Positions 58,108-64,000 of a stretch of DNA of 64,000 bases are shown here, piece by piece (within the stretch, counting starts at the first letter, position 1; every line of letters begins with the position of its first letter). The stretch spans positions 90,513,840-90,577,839 of the forward strand of contig CM043971.1 of NCBI GenBank assembly GCA_014529385.2, read 5' to 3'. The DNA comes from Adiantum capillus-veneris. Lineage: Eukaryota > Streptophyta > Polypodiopsida > Polypodiales > Pteridaceae. Under the pieces are notes generated by a model. It was not told the origin of the DNA. It saw nothing but the letters and a program-made list of their open reading frames with translations, and ran no database searches. A program made the translations under genes and the position numbers.

Positions 58108-60118
58108 ATGGAACAAGACCAAAACCGAGATGGTTATCAAACCGCACGTGGGCTAAGGGATTTGCAAGAACCACCACTCCATTCAAGGTATCAAGGAGAG
58201 AGTAAGCCAAAGACTCAAGGGACAACAGAGCCTGGAGGGCCACCCTTAGAACGAGTTCGAAGAGATGAACCATCTCTGGCAAGAACTGTTAGAAATTATG
58301 TCTTAGGAGCACCACTGGGAGAGGAACCAGCCTACTACCGAAGACCTGAGGAGGTATATCGATTAGGACGTGGAGATCCAATGATGAGGTTTGTAGACCA
58401 TCGGAGAATTAGACCTTCGCAAGTGCAAAAATGGGTAAACAATAAATACACAGGAAGCAAAGACCCAAGAGATCATGTAGCAGCCTTTGTTCGTGTAATT
58501 AGAGCCGAAGAGGTGTTAGACTTCCCTACCCAATTTGCAGGGTTTGGACTAACCCTAGAGGATGACGTTGCTACTTGGTTTGACTCTGTAGAGCGTAGAG
58601 ACTTTGAGTCTATGGAGGAAGTGTTTGACGAATTTATTGAGGAATTCTCACAAAGGGAGATAGCTCATAATACCGTCTCACAAATCCATAAATTCAAACA
58701 GAAAGACGGGGAATCTGTGTGAAATGTAGCCCTACGACTAAAAGATATGTTAAGTTATGTCCTGTGGAAGAACTGCCAACTCAGTCCAGACTTATGCTTA
58801 TATTTATCCAAGGACTAAGGAATGCAGATCTCCAGAAGGACTTACGTATGAAGAGGAGCACGATGTTGAATGAGTTAACTAAGGAGGCTCTTTACCTTGT
58901 GGACAATTGTGCAGTCTACAAAGAGGGTGAGTTCAAGGATCTTGACGACGATTCATCCTCACAACAAAGTGGAAGCAAGTCTTCTAAGACAACACAAAAG
59001 GAGAAGTATCTGTAAACCAAGAGCAGCTTGTAGATGAAGTGCTAAAAAAGATTAACTTGTATGCCAAACCCCAGGCTAAACAGTCCAAGTGGTGTGCTAT
59101 TGAACAAAAATGGACAAACCATGGGACTGAGGAATGTTATTATAACAAGGGATATGTGAGAGAGAGACCTTACGCTCCCCAAGCTCAAGTAGCTTCTCCT
59201 CAAGCTCCACCAATGCCTAGGTATCAAGCAGGCAACCTACCAGGACCGGTAGGTGTAGAAAGAACACAACCAGTGTTGGGGCAACAACCACCCCTACCAG
59301 GATTACGACCAGTCGGTATAAGATACACACCAACTGTAATCGAATCAGAGGATAAGTCTTTGGTGCCTATGCATGCATATTATGAAGATCCCAATGGATA
59401 TGCGACAAACCCTGTCTATTATCCACCGAAAGAACCCTCGACTCCAGAACCATGGAGCATGATAGGAAGTACAGGACCACCAATAGCTGCACAGGTAGTA
59501 GGAGAAGGAAGACATAGCTTGGATGAACGAACATTGTTGTTCATAGCCAATGGAAGCATGAGTAGACAGAGACATGCATACCAACAAAGAGGAGCTCAAG
59601 GAGCACCTCAACAACCCAAGGGACCCTGCTACAAGTGTGGTGGAGACCATTGGCTAAGAGACTGTCCTCATGATGAAATCATTAGAGTCAACGCATATTG
59701 CACCGAGTGTGGAGTTACTCATTTGATTCGTGATTGCCCTAAAACCCCGAGCAAAGGAGGAAAAACCACCTTGAACATGCTAGAAACAGTACCTTCCAGT
59801 GGAGGGTCAGAAAATGAAACAATCATACCTATTCAGGCGGTAACACGAGCCCAAGCTCATAGAATGACGAACGAACCCATAGTTGAAGAGCCAAAAACCG
59901 ATGCCCAAAGTTCAGAAACGAAAAATCAGAGAAGCACTTGGAAAGCTAGAAAAGCGCGTATGAAGGCCAGGAAAGAACGAGAGCAAACAGCTCTATCCGA
60001 GGAGTTGAAACATACAAAGGATAGATTAGAGCGGTTAGAGGATCTAGCTAGCTTAAGCTCACACACCACGGCAACCATAGCACCCAAGGAAATAGCAGAT
60101 CCCAAAAGCGTAGGATGA
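58108..60118 (+). pseudogene. gag: Tat-like gag with CCHC-type knuckles, broken
   Basis: The first part (58108-58722) holds a gag domain (DDVATWFDSVERRDFESME, EFIEEFSQREIAHNT). TGA at 58720-58722 fits CGA to TGA, and a one-base indel near 58757 shifts the frame to CPVEELPTQSRL, IQGLRNADL. The third part (59039-60118) contains KWCAIEQKWTNHGTEEC, typical of Tat gag, and two knuckles, CYKCGGDHWLRDC and CTECGVTHLIRDC. Both have only three residues between the second C and H instead of four. The end is basic and coiled-coil-like (ERTALSEELKHTKDRLERLEDL region). It packages element RNA in active relatives. Confidence 0.8.
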
Positions 60119-60743
60119 GGAGGATTTGTACTAGCAGACAAGGTAAATGAGCAGTTGGATGCGCTTCTAAAGGTTTATGAAGCCAGACTCAAAAAGAACC
60201 AAACCCAGGAGCAAAGGTGGATAACTTATCCATATGAGGAAATAGAAAAACAGAGGCTGGAAATGTGTAAAAGGATGATTGAAACAGCTCAATCATTGAT
60301 GGAAGACCCGCTAGGTAGATCTGCAAATTGTCATGAGGGACCAGCTCCAACCCCTATCCAACCAACTTTAGAGGAGCAAGTAGAAGAAAAGGAAAGACTC
60401 ACTAATGCCTACCCGGGGTCTTCACTAAGGATTATCGTATGGTATCACGTGAGTGTACAATAGGGGGGGGTTTTGAGGCCAAAAGGGTAGGTTTTACAAA
60501 GGAGGGTAGCGTATATAGGGGGTAAAATGGCAGTTTTTGTGCACGCACGTGATGTCTTCCTAGTACTAGTAGTGAATCCCCCGGGAATGCCTATGAGTTT
60601 AGAGGAGAGCCTATCATAGTGCCAAATACAAAAAATGAGGCAAGTGACGGGTTCTAGCCTAAAACATTGACAAAAATGGGTAAGGACGGTAACGGTCTAG
60701 ACGATCTATGGAAGCAAATCCATGAGGCCAACGAGGCTAAAGG
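60119..60743 (+). pseudogene. Gag-protease linker interrupted by a MITE
   Basis: The frame encoding LDALLKVYEARLKKNQ and QRLEMCKRMIETAQS runs into the MITE at 60412. If the MITE and one target copy are skipped, the reading continues as TNAYEFRGEPIIVPN in the same frame, then meets stops at about 60657 and 60743. Confidence 0.7.
60412..60585. mobile_element. 174-bp MITE of the CCCGGGG family
   Basis: Target duplication AATGCCTA at 60404-60411 and 60586-60593, perfect. The left end reads CCCGGGGTCTTCACTAAGG; the right end, reverse complemented, reads CCCGGGGGATTCACTACTAG. ATCACGTG lies about 35 bases in from both ends. It has no coding capacity, so it must have been moved by a transposase supplied elsewhere. 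The same ends and the same duplication length as the 29.7-kb element suggest a shared transposase. Confidence 0.88.
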
Positions 60744-61769
60744 ATGAGTAACCACATGAATAGCACGAGAAAAGAAAAGAATGTAACCTTACCTCCTATT
60801 GAAGAATTTGAGGCAAGGTCACAAATGAACTTTGAGAAACATTCACAAGGGGGAAACCAAGGATCAATCAGTTCAGGGCACAGCCAACCAGACTCGCTGA
60901 GAACTTTACCCTCTTACCTAGGAGAGTATGAAGCCAAGTCGAAAGTGAGAGCAATCCCATCTCAAAGACTTTCTTCTAACAAAGTGATGGATTCTCAAGG
61001 ATTGATTGAGTTATTGTCCACACCGGTGGCATGCACAATCACATTAGCAGAACTCCTCAGGTTATGACCAAACACGTGGACCACAGTAGGTAAATTCCTA
61101 GAAAAATTTGGAGTGAGAGACCCCACCTTGAGGCTACAGGAAGGGATCAAAGAGTTAGAAAGGCCTCAACTAAACACTAGGCCAGTACCATTAAAAAAAG
61201 TTGGAGAGTATTGCGAGGGAGAAGATGGAAACACCACGCTACCAGTAGAATTTCAAGGAGTAGTTTCCAAAGCTATTCTTGACAGTGGAGCGGGAGTTGC
61301 TATCGCCACCAAGGAAATCTGGAAAAAATGGGGAAAACCAGCTTTGAGAGCTACCAGAATGAAATTTCAATTGGCAGACGGGCTCATGGAGAAGCCTCTG
61401 GGACTCTTAGAAAAAGTGATTGTCACTTCATGCAGGATCAAGTATGAGCATACATTTGTGATAGTCGATTTCGACAAAAAGAACAATTATGAGATCATCT
61501 TGGGAAGACCATTCATGCGACAATTGAAGATGGTCCAAGATTGGGGTTACGACCACATATACCTCAAACATGGAGAGACAACAACTAAAATACACTTGAA
61601 AGACCATAGTTACAAAGATGTGAACCAAACACCTGTGGAAGAGTTTGTATTCAGTAGCAGGATTGGAACTCCCAGCATGGTTAGGGCAACAAAAAGAGCT
61701 ATGGATGTGCAGAGCTTCACATTGTGGAAGCTTAAGAAGAGAGGAATGCATCTTAGAAAGAGCAATTGA
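60744..61769 (+). pseudogene. Tat-like protease region
   Basis: TLPSYLGEYEAKSKV precedes LIELLSTPVACTITLAELLRL. In-frame TGA at 61065-61067 (CGA to TGA likely) follows, then the frame continues unchanged through the retropepsin: KAILDSGAGVAIATKEIW contains the DSGA active site and YEIILGRPFMRQLKMV the C-terminal block. After about 61735 the sensible reading moves to another frame (ECILERAIEDKEYIPEPFP, to 61971), so a one-base indel separates it from RT. Confidence 0.82.
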
Positions 61770-61971
61770 GGACAAGGAGTATATTCCGGAACCTTTCCCT
61801 GAAGGCATACCTCTAGAATGGGAACACATATTAGCAACATTGGATGTCTCTACCATTACAGATAGTCCAACAACAAAATTTTGCGATAAAGATGGCTATG
61901 ATGTGCTACCCTACTACATGGTAAACATTATACCAGGAGAAGATGAGACGATAGAACCACCGGGACAATAA

Positions 61972-62366
61972 AATTTTTATAACTCCTCTGAACATCGGGA
62001 AGTAAATGATGACGCCAATAATGAGTGTTCAGACACCTCAAGTGAGCGTGGAAGGGAACCCGAGAATATTAAGTTTTATAATTTTGCTAATCGGCACCCT
62101 AGATGCCAGGAACGCTATAGGAGGAAACGAGCAGGAAACAAAGTGAGAGAGAACCTGATGCCCAGGATAAAAGATAAAACTCACTATTTGATGCTTGTAA
62201 AAACAGAGGATTGTGTAAAAGATCAAATATCAGGAAGATTCTCAAAAGATCGAAGGGAAAGAACGCGAGAGGAAATAAAACAGGAACGAAAAGCTAAAAC
62301 AGAAACAAAATCACAAAAATCTCAAAAATAAAAAAAGAAACAACAAAAGACCAAGAGTGGACCAAA
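61972..62366 (+). other. Linker between protease and RT regions
   Basis: Lysine/glutamate-rich, low-complexity coding remnant (ERTREEIKQERKAKTETKS) in shifted frames; Tat elements often have a long variable linker here. Confidence 0.5.
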
Positions 62367-64000
62367 TTGGAGCGTAAACAGAAATACCAAGAACGGAAAC
62401 CGTCTTTACGTGAGATATGGACTACTGAAGAAGATAGTGATGGTAAAGGGGAGTCAGGAAAGGGAAACATGAGTGTACCATCACACTATCGGAAATTTAC
62501 CATCCAGGACAGAAAAATCATCATGACACCACCAGTCAGGGAAAGAACCAACCAAGAATCTAATGATGGGCCAGAAAATGCAAAAAGGATATACCTTGCA
62601 GAACCAGGTGAAAAGCCTCATCCGGTCTATATAGCAAACGATTTAGAGCCTGAAGAAGAAGAACGGCTAACACAACTTCTCAAGAAGTATAAAGATGTGT
62701 TTGCATGGTCCTATAAAGACCTCAAAGGAGTGGATCTATCGATATTCCAACATACAATTCCTTTGAAATCGGATGCAAAACCTAGCAAACAACGTCCTTA
62801 TACTTATAATGACACATTTGCTAAACGAATCAAAGAAGAGATTGATAAGTTGATGGAAGTTGAATTCATCTATGAGATTGAACATACAGATTGGGTGTCA
62901 CCCATTGTGGTAGTTCCCAAAAAGAACGGAAAACTGAGAGTGTGTGTAAACCTCAAAAAGGTAAATGCAGCCACCATAGGGGATAATTATCCCTTGCCAA
63001 TCACAGAACATGTACTTGAGTGGGTGGCTGGAAAATGGGCTTATTCCTTTCTGGATGGGTTTTCAGGATATAATCAACTGGCAATAGCAAGGGAGGATCA
63101 ACACAAAACAACGTTTGCCACAGAATGGGGAATTTATGCGTATCAAGTTATGCCGTTTGGTTTAACTAATGCCCGAGCTACCTTCCAAAGGTTAATGACG
63201 CACGAGTTCAAAGAATACCTGAGAATATTCTTAGAAATATACATGGATAATCTTTGTGTACACTCTCTTCTATGAGAGGAACATATTGACCATTTGCAAA
63301 AGGTCTTTGAAAAATGTAGGACATATCGAAGCTGCCTTAACCCAGAAAAGTGTATCTTTATGGTTAAGCAAGGCCGCATCTTAGGACACATTGTCTCAAG
63401 AAATGGCATAACCCACTGACTTAGACAAAGTCAAAGTCATTGTAGACCTACCCAGGCCTACTAATGTGAAACAAGTGCAATCCTCATGGGACACTGCGGA
63501 TATTATCGAAGATACATATACATGTATGCAGTCATTGCACAATCTCTGTATCGTTTGCTACTCAATTTCGATTGGACCGAGGAGTGTGAAAATTCATTCC
63601 AAAAGTTGAAGGAAAACCTTATATCAGCACCTGTACTGAAGGCACCACATTGGGGAAAGATATTCCATGCTCACATTGATGCTTTTGCATATGTAATCGG
63701 GAGTATTCTAGCTTAACATGGAGACGAAACAATGGATTTTTCAGTGTTTTATGCAAGCCGACAGTTAAACAGTGTGGAAAAAAACTACACAACCACTGAA
63801 CGAGAAGGGTTAGGAACGATTTATGTTGTAAAGAAATTTCGGCATTATTTGCTCGCAAACAAATTTGTGTTCTTCACAGATCATCAAGCTCGTTTGTATC
63901 TGGTAAATAAACCATGCAATACAGGGAGAACTGTACGCTGGTTTATTATATTGCTAGAGTTTGATTTCATAGTTGTGGTAAAGAAGGGTAAAACTCATCT
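62367..64000 (+). pseudogene. pol: Tat-like reverse transcriptase and RNase H (3' partial)
   Basis: RT blocks: EFIYEIEHTDWVSPIVVV, KKNGKLRVCVNLKKVNAAT, NYPLPITEHVLE, FLDGFSGYNQLAIA, MPFGLTNARATFQRLM. The catalytic box is IYMDNLCVHS, with the second aspartate changed to asparagine. TGA at 63273-63275 precedes EEHIDHLQKVFEKCR (fits CGA to TGA), and frame changes near 63417 break the thumb. RNase H: HIDAFAYVIGSIL (D), TAA at 63714-63716 (CAA to TAA likely), YTTTEREGLGTIY (E), FFTDHQARL (D). The reading runs off the window at KKGKTH. Confidence 0.88.

Larger units (their letters stand above)
54361..64000 (+). mobile_element. Tat/Ogre-like Ty3/gypsy element (3' end outside window)
   Basis: 5' LTR (about 54361-55261), primer site, a 2-kb leader, an extra ORF before gag, gag with knuckles, protease, RT and RNase H, then the window end. 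The primer site and the extra ORF1 point to the Tat lineage, in which Ogre elements carry an additional upstream ORF. Multiple stops and frameshifts (58720, about 58757, 61065, about 61735, 63273, about 63417, 63714) show that it is inactive, and a 174-bp MITE sits in its gag-pro region. The exact left end of the LTR is uncertain within about 40 bases. Confidence 0.82.

Overview
This looks like nuclear DNA of a land plant, nearly all of it nested transposable elements. The lineages point to plants: chromodomain Ty3/gypsy (chromovirus), a Tat/Ogre-like Ty3/gypsy with an extra ORF before gag, Ty1/copia elements primed by initiator tRNA-Met, a MULE-type transposase, and decayed PLS-type pentatricopeptide (PPR) sequence. 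The PPR style and the dense GA/TG microsatellites suggest a free-sporing plant such as a fern or lycophyte; that is inference. I see no intact single-copy host gene.

Layout. 1-6446: a chromovirus (element A, + strand) cut by the window start, with 3' LTR 4926-6446. 6447-6655: one end of a DNA transposon. 6656-13609: gene-poor, with a short copia LTR (9272-9501), a deleted chromovirus fragment (9502-10149), a 258-bp perfect tandem duplication (11176-11691) and a second copia primer site (about 11913). 13610-16491: chromovirus B (- strand), interrupted by a copia element (16492-20367). The copia stops inside reverse transcriptase and is joined to a third chromovirus fragment (C, + strand, from about 20368).

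20850-50549: the main discovery. Fragment C is split by a 29.7-kb segment with 8-bp target duplications (CGGCATAC) and terminal inverted repeats beginning CCCGGGG..TCACT. Inside are decayed PPR sequence (22080-24620), a multi-exon transposase-like gene with an HNGKKL motif (24857-29001, -), a copia gag fragment, a MULE-type transposase gene (31809-35312, -), and a divergently oriented multi-exon gene resembling a permuted (beta-class order) DNA methyltransferase (38086-39989, +). A hairpin-rich TG/CA spacer lies between the last two. Rearranged LTRs of a further element occupy 43951-48937.

50550-50608 resumes fragment C. 51660-54360 is a deleted Ty3/gypsy on the - strand. From about 54361 to the window end is a Tat/Ogre-like element (LTR, primer site, palindrome-studded leader, ORF1, gag, protease, RT, RNase H). 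Its gag is interrupted by a 174-bp MITE with the same CCCGGGG ends as the 29.7-kb element and a perfect 8-bp duplication. The MITE independently supports the giant element's boundaries and suggests the family is a real mobile system.

Most coding regions are broken mainly by single stop codons, many explicable as C-to-T changes, as expected for methylated, silenced repeats.
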